Source: Rhizomys pruinosus
Lineage: Eukaryota > Chordata > Mammalia > Rodentia > Spalacidae
Assembly (NCBI GenBank): GCA_009823505.1
Contig: VZQC01005070.1
Location: 4,339,570-4,403,569, forward strand
Direction: 5' to 3'
Length of the DNA stretch: 64,000 nucleotides
In this document: piece after piece, positions 35,701-46,349 of the stretch
Layout: every line of letters starts with the position of its first letter
How positions within the stretch are numbered: the stretch's first letter is position 1
Notes under the pieces: model-generated
Databases searched by the model: none
The model's input: the letters and a program-made list of their open reading frames with translations, nothing else
What the model was told of the DNA's origin: nothing
Made by a program: the position numbers and the translations under genes

Positions 35701-36712
35701 AACTAGGAAGAATAGAATTAGATTTTAATAAGTCAGGAAACAAGTCCATCTCTATAGTTTCCCATAATAATATTGTGGTTTACTTGGACAAAGAATGGAC
35801 TGAAACCTGAAACAGTAACTTCTTGCATCAACAAACAGTCAACTTCCTCATGGAGATATTGAGAAAGACTGAGAAAGAGATAAAGGGCATGTTTGGCAGA
35901 ATACATGGAGCCTGGTTGGGTGGGGGAATGGGGGGTGGACACAGTTATGAGGTGATAAGAAATAAAAATAGATACCTTAAAAAAAGGAAAAAAAAGAATT
36001 TATCATAAGTCTAAAATTCAGAATACAGAATTCAGGAACAAAAGTATGGTATGTCCATTTTAAGCAAGAAGAGTAATTTCATCAGTATGATAGCAGTTGT
36101 GGGAGCAATGTTGCAAGATATATCCCCCAAATATCAGATACGGTTGAAGAAATAATAAGAAAAAAGTGCCAGAGAATTGATGAAAGACTATGCAATATAT
36201 TCATTTGCCTGGAAAACAAAACAAAAAGTGATGTGGTAATACAAATAATAATCTTTCATTCCCAGCACTAATTTTTTTAACAGATGCTCACAACGATCCG
36301 ATTTAAATAACAAAAAGGAATAAAAAAATATGTACCTTTGTATTATGGGAATAATGAGATATGAGCTAAATGCTTATTTATGAAATGTGTTAAATTATAA
36401 TGCATTTGTACAGTTGACTGAGGAGATGACCCTGAAAAAAAAATTCTAAAGAAAATAGAGAAATATTAGGAACTGATATTCATGTTTATAAAATACAGGA
36501 ATATTCTTTTATTGTATTAACGCTAAACCAATTAGAATGTATTTAATGTACACAGAGACCCTGTAGAGAGATGCCTCAGAGGGTAAGACTATCTGTCTAA
36601 GCTTCCTTTGCTAAAATATTTGTTACTTTTTACTTTCTTTTATGTAGGGTTTGTTTTCACATGCAGTTCTATAGTAGTTGAACTTATTTTAAAAATAAAA
36701 AAAAATAACAAG

Positions 36713-36885
36713 GGCTGGATGAGTTGGCTGCTCTTGCAGAGAGGGCCTCTTATCGATCCCAGGACTCACATGGCAAATAACAACTGTTGGATAACTCCAG
36801 GTTCCAGGGGAATCGGACCCCTCTTCTGACCTTTGTGGGCATTGCATGAACATGGTACATACATAACTGGAGGCAATATAAACTG
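36713..36885 (+). mobile_element. B2-type SINE, shortened (left arm)
   Basis: 'agggctggatgagttggctg', 'ctcttgcagagagggcc', 'ggttccaggggaatcgg', 'ccctcttctgacctttgtgg'. The A-box segment is partly missing. Mirror at 55,085-55,257. Confidence 0.85.
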
Positions 36886-37830
36886 TTTTAAAAAAAAAAT
36901 AAATGTAGAAAATATGCTAAGTAGAAGCATTACTTTTGTGCTTGACAAGAATGAGGTTATAAATATGTGATTTGATAAGCAATGCATAACTAAGGAAAAT
37001 ATTTTTCATAACTCATTGACTAATTCTAATTTGGCTGTTATGTTGGCATGCAAGATGATTTGGATTCTCCTGAAAAATAAAACAATAATATATTTAGGCA
37101 CTGAGAGAGACATCACATCTATGCCATCCACAGAAAACAATGCATAAATACAAATATTGTGACATTGCCTTGAATAAAATACAAGAACTCTCGCCAGGAC
37201 AATATACATTTTCTAGTGCTGGTCATATCGAATATGTCTAATAAATGAACAAATGGGACGAGAAAGCCTGTGTAAATGCTGCTGTTAATGGGACCTAGAA
37301 AGTTAAAGGAAAATTAACGAAAAGTTCCTAAGATAAAATAAAAATCTGAAAAATGCGTGGAAAGGTGGATATTTTAAGAAAACGTATAAATGCAATCATA
37401 ATGATGAGGAATAACCTTGTACATGGGGAGAAATGAAAGAGATACATTCTCTTTGAATAGAGAGTCTTGTTTCGTGTAATTTTTTCGTATTTTTCGTCAT
37501 ATATTATCAAATCAATAAGCTTCGGTCTAACACCGACATTCCTTGTTGATTTTATCTAATCACAAACACACGAAAACGAAAAAGAAAAAACCCACCAAGT
37601 CCATTAGGTTTTATATTTGGTGTTGATCTCAGCAAATAATCAGAATCTTCCTCAGCATGTCTGCCTGTCTCGGGTGACTAAAGCTAAATGTCATGGGGAA
37701 TACCAAGTTCTATCCTTTAGCATATTCATCAGTATCTAATGAGGACCTTAAGAAGAGGTGGACAGTACTCAAGTTAATGCACAATGTTTCTGTTTGTATT
37801 ATAGACTAAAGAAGAAGCACCTATCTTGCA

Positions 37831-38088
37831 TATGTATTTTTATTTATCTATCAATATTTGTATTCTTCTGTAGTATTAATGTCACTGTCCTGCAAATGTA
37901 AGGTTGTTTGTGCCCCCGTGTAGTGCAATGCTGGCAAGAGTTCAGAAGAGGGTGGATTCCCCTGGAACAGATGTTAAAGAAGGTTCTCAGCCAGGTTGTG
38001 CGTGGGGATCGAACCCCCCGCGGGTCCCTCTGCAAGAGCGAGTCCCAGCGGCTCTTAACCGACTAGGGGGCCTCTGCTCCAGCCCCCC
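37831..38088 (-). mobile_element. B2-type SINE (left arm)
   Basis: Antisense: 'atttttatttatctatc' tail, 'gagttcagaagagggtgg', 'cgtggggatcgaacccc' and 'ctctgctccagcccccc'. Mirror at 53,697-53,970. Confidence 0.92.
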
Positions 38089-38098
38089 ATATGTATCT

Positions 38099-38354
38099 TT
38101 TTTTTTTAAGTTTTTTGTTTTTATTTATTTCTGATGTGTATCAATGTTTACGGTCTGATGCAGGTCTGTGCACCCGTGGCGTGCATTGCCTGGAGGTCAG
38201 AAGAAGGTATCGATTCCCCTGGAACTGGAGTGTCTCCTGGACTGAGTTTTCAGACGATTCTCGGCCAACATGTGGGGGTGCTGGGGATCGAACCCATGGT
38301 CCTCTGTAAAGCGTTGGCGCTCTTAACCGCTCTCCAGCCATCTCTCCAGCCCCC
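38099..38354 (-). mobile_element. B2-type SINE, tandem to the previous (left arm)
   Basis: Antisense: 'tttttatttatttctgatgt' tail, 'ggtcagaagaaggtatcg', 'ctggggatcgaaccc' and 'gccatctctccagcccc'. Two B2 copies lie head to tail. Mirror at 53,394-53,690. Confidence 0.93.
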
Positions 38355-38629
38355 TGCCAGATGTTCTTAAACATGGGAGGTTTTACATACCTATTTTTTT
38401 GAATTGTTTAACCGCCTAAAATAAATTATTCATGTGTGTTATGTTGCGGTGTTATCTAATTAATTTAAACTATGATAAAAACTGTAAGCGATAAAGTTAT
38501 TAAAAGACTAAGGCTTATTGCTGATGGAGTACCTCTTAACTTTTACGACCTATTTACTTTTCGTTTTTAATAAAGCTTTTTGACTTTTAGAAAATCTTGT
38601 GTTTAATGTGGAGTGTCATCCAAATGCAA

Positions 38630-38770
38630 TTTTGATCACATACAACCCACCAAAACCACCAACCACCTTACCCACCAACACACAACCAACCCATCCACAC
38701 ACCAACCACCATTAACCCCTTACAGAACCAAAACCCCCACACCAACCACCCCAATTTCTCCAGGCTTCGC
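38630..38770 (+). repeat. A/C-rich low-complexity tract, left arm only
   Basis: About 140 bases almost without G, built from ACC/CACC/AACC words. The mirrored position (about 53,040-53,110) is shorter and not a G/T mirror of it. It is therefore likely a base-calling artefact and not a genomic repeat. Confidence 0.75.
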
Positions 38771-38879
38771 CGTAACCCACCACACCATGAGTAGCATTCG
38801 CCCAACCCATCCAACTTCATGTTTGGATATTTTTGTCTTTACACTGACTGCAGTTTTGCTGGCCCAAATACTTTAGGGT

Positions 38880-39480
38880 CCTAGAGCCTGGTCAGCTACT
38901 GTCACACCCTTAAGAAAACTGACTCTTCTCCACTTCTCCCCGTAGCTTCCAACTGCTACATAGTTTCCTCATTATGCGCTGCTCCAAAGACATCTGCCTA
39001 CCCTCCACGTACACGGTGGAATTTGTGTGCTTGAGCTGGAAACGGTTGTTGTCAACTGTCATATTGGCAAGTGGAGTATCCCACCACAATGTGTCCCTGC
39101 CCTAAATGCGCTGCCAAATGAAAGCATGACTGGCAGCTATACCACCTGGTAGTCAGTCAATTGTTATCTCCACAGGGCCAAAACATCTAATTTCACGCTT
39201 TTCAAAAAGCGCAGGTTCCGGGACCAGGTGTTTCCACATGCGCTTAGGGCCATTCCGCATTGCGAAGGCCAATGCCAGGCCATGCCCCAGCTACTCGCAT
39301 CCCCAAACAACAGCATGCCTGCGAATAACAATAGTCTTTAACCTAGGACTTTCTTCTCCTTTTTCATGATTTCCATCCCATTCCACCCTTCTGAGATTTT
39401 CTTTCCCGCTTTCCCCGATCCCTCCCACTCGCCCCCTCTCATTTAATTCTGTCTCTACCCGACTCTCATATTTTTTTCTC
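38880..39480. other. Single-copy intergenic sequence within left arm
   Basis: No gene or repeat recognised. It corresponds, poorly, to about 52,350-52,900 in the right arm. Confidence 0.5.
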
Positions 39481-39489
39481 TTTTGTTTA

Positions 39490-39790
39490 ATTTTTTTTTT
39501 TTTTTTTTTTCATTTTATTTTCTTAATTATTTTTTATGTGTATGCATCTACTGTCTGCATGCAGGTCGGTCCCCGTGCGTGCAATGCCTCCGACGGTCAG
39601 CCGCGGGCTGCATATTCCCCTGGAACTGGAGTATCCCTGGACAATTGGGAGTTTTCAATCAAAACGGTTTCTCTACGTCTCGCCGCCATGTGGAGTGCTG
39701 GGGATCGAACCCACCGGGTCCTCCTCTGTACGAGCGAGTCGTAAGGGAGCTCTTAAAACAAAAACCGTAGGCCATCTCTCCAGCCCCCCC
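39490..39790 (-). mobile_element. B2-type SINE (left arm)
   Basis: Antisense: long T-run tail, 'tgtctgcatgcaggtcgg', 'cccctggaactggagta', 'ctggggatcgaaccc' and 'ccatctctccagccccc'. Mirror at 52,050-52,335. Confidence 0.93.
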
Positions 39791-40222
39791 CCCCTGTTTA
39801 TCCTCTTTCTGAATCACATGCTTGTTCATCAAGTGTTCATGGATGACCATCCTCACACATTGGCTGCCTTTACTAAAGAGAACCTACTGCAACTTAGACA
39901 ACAAAACTAGAAAGTTTGTTTCCTTGGGATCACAAAATCTCGAGAAAGCACAAATCCCACCCGGAAACATACAAGCGAATTCAATACCAGAAATCCGCTC
40001 TTAAATTTCCAATCCTTTTCTGACTCTGTCTTTTTTTGGTCTTCATTTTTCAAATTCCAGGCATTAGCTTCTTTGTTTTCTCCCAAAAAGCCAGAAACAT
40101 GCAGTTCAGAGCCCATGCAGTTGCTGATGATTTACATAAACTTTCTCTTTTCATTCATTTCATGGTTTGCTTTGAGTCTTTAATCAAATGACATTTTTTA
40201 TTCGAATGGTATTCTGTTTTTT

Positions 40223-40480
40223 TGAATTTTTTTTTGATTATTTAATTCTATTATGTGTATGAATGTACTGTCTGGCATGGTAGGTTTGTGCCCCGGGTCG
40301 TACCATGCCTTGGAGGGTCAAGAAGAGGGCAAACAAAATCGGATTCCCTCGGAACTTGGCTTTTAAGAGGACTCTCATCGCCGCCAATGTGAGGTGCTGG
40401 GGAATGAACCTGGTCCCTCTGCGAGAGCAGGGGTATCGGACGCCTCTTCATCACTTAGGCCCTCTCTCCCGCCCCTAAAT
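40223..40480 (-). mobile_element. B2-type SINE, noisy (left arm)
   Basis: Antisense: 'tttgattatttaattct' tail, 'atgaatgtactgtctggcat', 'gaggtgctggggaatgaacc' and 'ccctctctcccgcccc'. Mirror at 51,389-51,640, which is independently noisy. Confidence 0.88.
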
Positions 40481-40489
40481 GAATTTTAA

Positions 40490-41820
40490 TACTCCCCGTC
40501 ATAAGGACCGTTCCAAACCGATCCACAATCAATGGTTCTCAGAAGCTCCCGGCTTAAAAACGTACTACATTATTACCTGTGATTTTGATTGATAGATGGA
40601 TTGTCTGCCTATAGGAGGCTGAAACCATATAGGAGTGGATCATTGGCTATCAGTTTCCCTCCACCTGGAACAAAGTGGGCAGCCCAGCAGGTTCGCAATG
40701 ACTATTTGCTGAATTAGGAAACAAGCACTGAAGGCTGTGGAGAAAATAAGAAAATGTGGTAACCCCCCTAACTGTTAATAAAAAAAAAAAAAATGCCATC
40801 CAGGATCATGTCGGGATTGAGACTCTACAGATAAAGGTAAATCCTATAGACTAGCCATGTAATGGTAGATGGATCGAGTTGAATGACTTTTCCAGTTATC
40901 CAAGTCAGAAGGCGGCATGCAAACCATAGTTCCTTTAAACCAGAGCTAGGCGGGGAGAGGATCGTTGCTGAGCTAGACTGGGGACGGTTTTTACTAATTA
41001 ATTCTCCAGGGAAAACCCTCTCACATGGGTATTTACAAATAAATTGTAAATTCTGACTAGTTGTTTACATAGCGGTTCCATCCTTTTTCTGATGCTTCTC
41101 TAATAAAAATATGTGTGGCCTTATTTATTTTTTTAAGATCTTTGACCAGACTGAGAAATGAAATATTGTTGGTCACAAACGTTTTTTGTAAAGCAAAAAG
41201 CCATAAAATGCAACTCATCATTATTTTTTTTTAAGATTCGATAGAACAAGAAAAATATTTCTAGGCTACAAGTTAACTAACGAAATTGCAAATTAACCTT
41301 AATTAATGTAATTCCAAAGATTACCCATCAAAGAACTGGGTGTTTCAGTTTAATCTATGGGTTAAATGACTCCTTAATACTTTTAGAGAATAAAAATAAA
41401 CTGTCGAACGGTCGACTTCTGTTTATTCCAGGTAAACTTATATCTTCTAGATGATACAAGGTTTAATTTATTTCACCTACCCAAGTGCAGCAATAATAAG
41501 TAACCAAATACAGAATTCACTTATTCCAAAAATATCACTCCAGGAAGTTGTATTTTTATGTTAGTTAGAATGTTTCTGCCGTTTAACAACAAAAACCTTG
41601 ACTGAAAATGACTAAAATGGTAAGGAACACATGCTTTTATCATTTATTATTGAAGTCCTGAATCGAGTGAATATCTATAGTCGGGTGATGAGTTAAGATG
41701 TTTTCATCAACTTCCATGTTCTTTTCTTGTTTCCTGCTCATTATTCCATCAGAAACCAGTGTGGTTCATTTTGAATGGCTAACTTTTTCAGGAATCAATC
41801 CAAAAGAAAGAGAAAAGAAC
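40490..41820. other. AT-rich single-copy segment, left arm
   Basis: Present inverted at 50,110-51,380 and, from about 41,300 on, a third time at 63,455-64,000. No gene recognised. Confidence 0.7.
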
Positions 41821-42590
41821 ATGACTTTTATCATTTCTCCGGCCTGTCGCTTCTAAAAGGACCTGGGTGCTTTATATGAGAATTGCCCTCCTTATGTAGG
41901 CCTCTAGTACTACATAGCAGCAACTTCCATTGGACTGTGGGTTTGAGGAGAGGGGCACATCGAGTGCATAAGTGTTGGAGGCAAGGCTGAGCTTTCGGCA
42001 ACAACCTCCGGAGTTCTGATTTGGAGAGTCTTGTCATAGGTTCCACACTCTCACCTCCTAGAGGCCTGCTTGAGACAGGGAGCAACTCAGAGTCGGCCCT
42101 GCCCACCCCCGCCACTCATACCATGATGGAGGAATTTCAACCCTAGGGAAATCCATAAGCCAAAATAAACTCTTTTTTGTTTACCGTAAAATAAGTGCAT
42201 TGCGCATGGGATTTATTATTAATCCATCAACTAAGGGAAGACACTAGGATAAAAATGGAGAAAAGCCCAGAGGCACTGAATAACTTGCTGCTTCTGATCA
42301 TGTCAGCCCTGAAGCTTTTCTGGTTGAATCAGGATCACTCCACCATTGGAGATATATCACATTTCTCAAAAGCTGCCTTTATCATCTGTACCTGGTGAGC
42401 ACAGTCGGAATCCAGCCTTTCGGTTTCAGGATTCCAGAGTGCATTAACATGGCCATTAATAACTCGGGATCCTGAATCAATTATTTATTTCATTTTTTTC
42501 TAGAAATTCTTTCCTAGTATTATATTTGCAACATTTCTACCCTTACCAGTCCCCTTCAAATTTCTTCCCAGGTCATGTCTCTGCCTCTCT
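41821..42590 (-). repeat. Segment present three times (copy A, inverted)
   Basis: Inverse of the clean copy at 62,810-63,480 and of the scrambled copy at 49,365-50,110. It contains a repeat with 'aagccaaaataaactc', 'ggtgagcacagtcgg' and a hairpin motif near 42,428. The 94-codon frame at 41,831-42,115 is broken in the clean copy. Confidence 0.9.
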
Positions 42591-42715
42591 CTCTCTCTCT
42601 CTCTCTCTCTCATCCACTCACCTCACTCTCTTCCTCTCCTCTCAGCTATCCACTCTCTCTCCTCTCCTCTCTCCTCTCTCTCTCTCTCCTCTTTTTCTCT
42701 CCTCTCTCTCTCTCT

Positions 42716-42747
<32 letters not shown>
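42582..42747. repeat. (CT)n then (TA)n microsatellite (left arm)
   Basis: CT-rich run at 42,582-42,718 followed by a TA run at 42,721-42,747. It is mirrored at 49,270-49,345 and, as pure GA, at 62,746-62,788. The copy lengths differ. Confidence 0.95.
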
Positions 42748-42751
<4 letters not shown>

Positions 42752-42815
42752 CACAGAAGAAGCTTTTGATGAGTGGTGAGAGGAACACTTATATTGAATA
42801 TAAAGTATGTATTTA

Positions 42816-43465
42816 GAATATAATAAGAAAATACAACCCCTGACCTCGCGTGAACTGCCGCCACAGATGAACTTGTAACAATATAATCTGAGTAGAGCCC
42901 GGGGCGTGGTGGTGCTGCTTTAATCCTAGCACTTGGAGGCGAGGCAGGCGGATCTCTGTAAAGTTCAATGGCCGCCTGTATCCGAGTGAGGTTCCAGGAC
43001 AGCTGGGAGCTACAAGGGAACCCTGTCTTGAAAAGGTTAAAAAAAAAAAAAAAAAAATATATATAATATAAAATCTGAGTAGAGCTCTCGACTGGGAGCA
43101 GGAATCCAAACTTGAAGAGCAGTTTTCCCAAAGACTCTAACCATATACAGGAAGTTTCAAGCAGCTAGGCTAGCAAACTCAACAGAAAGAGGGAACAAGT
43201 TAAGTAACTGGTTCCATCCTGCACAAGCAAAGCAACGTGAACTGGAAAGCTCATATAGCCGATCAGTCAATGGGTCCTGCTTCATAGAAGTCAGCCCTTC
43301 CACCTCTGGCCCATGTCCTGAGCCTCCATCTTCAAGTGGCACCACCCCAACATCTGGGGACCAAGGCGAAGATGACAAGACAGACAACCAGTTCTCCAGG
43401 GGGTCTGAATCTGTGGAAGGATGTCCCAGAAATTCCAGGGCCCCACCCAACTCCCTAATCTGTAG
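42816..43465 (+). pseudogene. Degenerate homeodomain sequence (left-arm copy)
   Basis: Mirror of 48,446-49,137. The same codons are present but are broken by several single-base insertions and losses. For example, the helix-3 region reads 'caagttaagtaactggttcc' with an extra A, and the second-helix region has 'agcagctaggctagcaa'. No single frame runs through. The B1 at 42,898-43,071 splits it near homeodomain residue 7, with 'aatctgagtagag' on both sides. The downstream Ser/Pro/Gly/acidic tail (about 43,270-43,460) is better preserved. Because the right-arm copy is open, the frameshifts here are probably sequencing errors and not biological decay. Confidence 0.6.
42898..43071 (+). mobile_element. 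B1 SINE inside the homeodomain sequence (left arm)
   Basis: 'cccggggcgtggtggtgctg' start, 'tttaatcctagcacttgg', 'aggacagctgggagctaca' and a poly-A/AT tail. It is flanked by 'aatctgagtagag' at 42,885-42,897 and 43,072-43,084. The mirror copy has the identical duplication. Confidence 0.96.
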
Positions 43466-43484
43466 GTGGGTGGTTTTTGAGGGG

Positions 43485-43625
43485 TTTATTAGGTTGCTTG
43501 TTTGTTTTAGAAAGGTCTCATGTAGAGCAGGGTGGTCTTCAACTCAAGGTAGCTGGGGATGACTTGAACAGAGGATGCTTCCACCTCTGGAGGGCAGGAA
43601 TTGCAAGGGTGTACCACATGCTCAT
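43485..43625 (-). mobile_element. Old B1/PB1-like relic (left arm)
   Basis: 'ggtctcatgtagagcaggg', 'tggtcttcaactcaaggtag', 'ctggggatgacttgaac' and 'gaattgcaagggtgtacca' keep the block order of an antisense 7SL-derived SINE, heavily diverged. The 62-68-codon frames on both strands here are incidental. Mirror at 48,383-48,523. Confidence 0.65.
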
Positions 43626-43789
43626 TTGTTTTTGGTATTTGTTTATGTTTGGGAGTGTCTTGTGATTTGGATTTGGGGGTTTCTATTCTCTTTGAAATAG
43701 TTTCATCCATCACCAGTCCCTAGAGATTGACAATAAAACTTATTCATTGAAAAAAATATGGTAAGAAATTATGTTTTTCTAAATGATAA

Positions 43790-44050
43790 GTGACAGCAGT
43801 TATTCTTCAGGAATTCCTAACTAGTTAATACTTTGTTATGCGTAATTACCATACAGCGTACCTCACTATTGAGCCAGGTCTTAAGCCAATCGTATAAGCT
43901 GTTTGATGATAATCCAAGATAGAGTTGCCACTATTGAACATTAGGAATAATTTGTTGGACTGATCATTGTGGTAGTTTGTAGGTTTTACAGATCCTTAGG
44001 AACACTAACTGCTTCTCTCCTTTGGCAGCTGGCACAGTATCTCTGAGATT
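43790..44050 (-). repeat. Unclassified rodent interspersed repeat (left arm)
   Basis: Mirror of 47,960-48,220, in the same family as 6,640-6,990. Confidence 0.55.
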
Positions 44051-45124
44051 ATGAGGAATAATGTTTGTGAGGAGTTTTAAATCAAATTACCCTTTTTGCA
44101 GATGATATAATATTATTATACATAAGAGATCTCAAACATTCCAAGGAGAAAAGGTCTGAAATAGCAACCACTTTCAGCGAAAGTATAATACAAAATTAAT
44201 TTACAAAAATATCTACTCTTTATATATAAACATAACAAGCAAGCAGAGAAGGAAGTAATGGAACACCATTCACAGCAGTCTCAAAAAATATCAGGACTAT
44301 ACTTAACCAACAATTTTTAAAAATCTCTACGATGAAAATTTTAAATATTTGAAGAAGAGATTGAGAAGAACATTAAAAAGGGAAGATCTCGTGTGATATG
44401 GGTGTCATAGATTATATTATGAAAGAGTATTATGAAATGGTGTACAGATTCAATTCAGACTCAAACAAATCACATGACATTCTTCACAGAATTAGAAAAA
44501 AAATCCTAAATCCATATGAAAGCATAAAAGACCCCAGATAACAAGCCATCATAAGGCAAAAGGAAATAAGGCTAGAGATATTATCATACCGTATTTCCAA
44601 GCTATGTTATAGAGCTATAGTAAAATAAACAGCATGGTAACTGGCTCAAAAGCAGACTGTAGAGCATTGGAACATAATTACATCCACCTGATACTTGACC
44701 AAAACAATGTCAAAAATATATGCTGGAGAAAAATAATCATCTTTAACAAATGTCCTCTGAAAATGGATTCTAAAAGAAATGAAATTAGATCAGATTTTTT
44801 CAACCCTGTACAAACCAAAACAACTCGAAAATGGATAAAAGACCCATAGTGAAACCCCAAAAATGTTGAAACGTAGAACAAAACAAATAGGCATACCCTA
44901 CAAGATACAGTCTAGGAATGAATTTACCTAAATCTAAGTCCATTCACACAGGAATTAAGTCCAACAATTGGCAAATGAGACACCATTAAAGTAAAAAGCT
45001 TTCTCTTCGAGCAAAGGAAACAATCACCAGAGTGAAGACAGCCACCCAGTGAGAAAGAAACTTCATTATCTATAATTGACAGAGGATTAATTTGACCAAA
45101 ATTTACAAAAAAAAAAATCATAAG

Positions 45125-45410
45125 GAAGACTGGAGAGATGGCTCAGGGATTCAGAAAGCACTGACATTCTTTCAGAGGACCTATGTTTCTATTCTCCCAG
45201 CATCCACATGGATGGCTAACACCATCACATCAATCAAAGTCCCCCAAGGGATAGCACACTTTTCTTCTTCTCTGAGCCGGTGGGCCATTGCATGACATCA
45301 GTGCACTTATACACACACACACAACACATGCACACACACACATAGACATGAGTGCACATTACACACAGCACAGGCAATATACTCAAACATAAAATAAACT
45401 TAATAAATAA
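45125..45410 (+). mobile_element. B2/B3-type SINE with (CA)n inside L1 (left arm)
   Basis: 'gactggagagatggctcagg', 'tttcagaggacctatg', 'cagcatccacatggatgg' and a CA-rich expansion at 45,310-45,345 before an AATAAATAAAT tail. The mirror at 46,612-46,888 carries a TG expansion. Confidence 0.92.
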
Positions 45411-45692
45411 ATATTTTAAAAGAACAAGAAATCACAAAACAATCAACAAAACACTGATACAATTTAAAGACAGCCTACATACCTGAAAAAGTATTCTCAG
45501 ATGAGTAAATAAAAATGGCTATGAAATATCAAAATCCAACATAAAAAAGGAAAAAAATGAAAGAAATATACTTAAAACTTGTTCAACATCCTTAGTAAAC
45601 TGGGATACAAAATGAAAAAAAAAAAAAAAACGTCAAATTTTCATCTTACTTACTCCAGTAGGATTGGCTAGTTGATCAAGAAAGCAACTGAC

Positions 45693-45845
45693 AAACCAGC
45701 GGGGTGCGCATGCCTTTAATCCCAGCACGCAGGAGGTAAGGTGGGTGGATCTCTGTGAGTTCAAGCCACCGGGTCCCTACAGAGTGAGCTCCAGGACCAG
45801 CTGGTACTAAATGAGACCCTGCCCTCAAAACTACCAAAAAAAAAA
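45693..45845 (+). mobile_element. B1 SINE at inner end of left arm
   Basis: 'accagcggggtgcgcatgcc' start, 'tttaatcccagcacgcagg', 'gtgagctccaggaccagctg' and a poly-A tail. Its inverted partner at 46,194-46,347 bounds the spacer. Confidence 0.95.
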
Positions 45846-46193
45846 ACAAAAAAACAAGGGAAAAAAAACTAAAAAGAAAACAACACAAAAAACAACCTGA
45901 CAAAATGCTGTCGAGGATGTGGTAGAAAAGAAACCTGCAGTCAATAACTTTGGGATTGCAGACTGGAGCAGCCAATATGTAAGTGGCCTTGAAGAATTCC
46001 CAAAATACTAGAAATAAGTTTGACCAGTTGTGAAACTCTATAATAGTCTCTACCTGTAGCAAAAAGAAGCTTCTTTGATGAGTGGTGATAGGTATACTTG
46101 TCAGGGTAGTACAGAAGTCTCAGCAGGACAATCAGGAGGGGTCCTAGAGCCAAAGTGAAGGTCGAAACCGCCTATAAAGATTCTTAGGTTTTT
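45846..46193. other. Palindrome 2 spacer (centre)
   Basis: About 348 bases between the two inverted B1 copies, present once. 45,895-46,030 still resembles the L1 3' region ('aaaatgctgtcgaggatgtg', 'gggattgcagactggagcag'), so the L1 of the left arm continues into the spacer. The two inverted B1s form the inner ends of the palindrome. Confidence 0.85.
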
Positions 46194-46347
46194 TTTCTTT
46201 TTTTGGTATTTTTGAGGCAGGGTCTCCCTTTTAGTACCAGCTGTCCTGGAGCTCACTCTGTAGACCAGGCTGGCCTTGAACTCACAGAGATCCACCCACC
46301 TCTACCTCCTGAGTGCTGGGATTAAAGGCATGCGTCACCACGCCTGG
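46194..46347 (-). mobile_element. B1 SINE at inner end of right arm
   Basis: Antisense: 'tgaggcagggtctccctttt', 'gaccaggctggccttgaac', 'gagtgctgggattaaaggc' and 'caccacgcctgg'. It is cleaner than the left copy. Confidence 0.96.
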
Positions 46348-46349
46348 TT

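Larger units (their letters stand above)
30273..45845 (+). repeat. Palindrome 2, left arm
   Basis: Reverse complement of 46,194-62,606. Paired landmarks (left / right) are 30,290-30,395 / 62,490-62,600, 30,960-31,050 / 61,790-61,870, 32,100-32,400 / 60,150-60,480, 34,480-34,600 / 57,780-57,930, 36,000-36,070 / 55,910-55,980, 37,640-37,800 / 54,020-54,190, 40,560-40,700 / 51,160-51,300, 43,157-43,713 / 48,295-48,760 and 44,600-44,850 / 47,220-47,410. Coordinate sums drift from about 92,040 near the centre to about 92,880 at the ends, so the right arm is slightly longer. Match quality varies from near-perfect to scarcely alignable within a few hundred bases. Confidence 0.96.
44060..46165 (+). 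mobile_element. L1, 5'-truncated, ORF2 3' part (left arm)
   Basis: Starts inside the reverse transcriptase: 'ctttttgcagatgatata' at about 44,093-44,110 encodes the catalytic FADD motif. It continues through segments typical of rodent L1 ORF2 C-terminal to RT (a 'KNLYDENFK'-like stretch near 44,320, then an 'RWKDL..SW..RINI'-like stretch near 44,380-44,420). Stops and indels make it non-functional. A B2-type SINE (45,125-45,410) and a B1 (45,693-45,845) interrupt it, and it runs into the palindrome spacer. Confidence 0.85.

Noticed and set aside
42526..42816. Ser/Leu-rich frame of 96 codons
   Set aside because: Translation of the (CT)n and (TA)n microsatellites. Length and frame differ among the three copies.
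44634..44881. Short frames on both strands as novel genes
   Set aside because: They lie within the L1 ORF2 fragment and match L1 sequence order.
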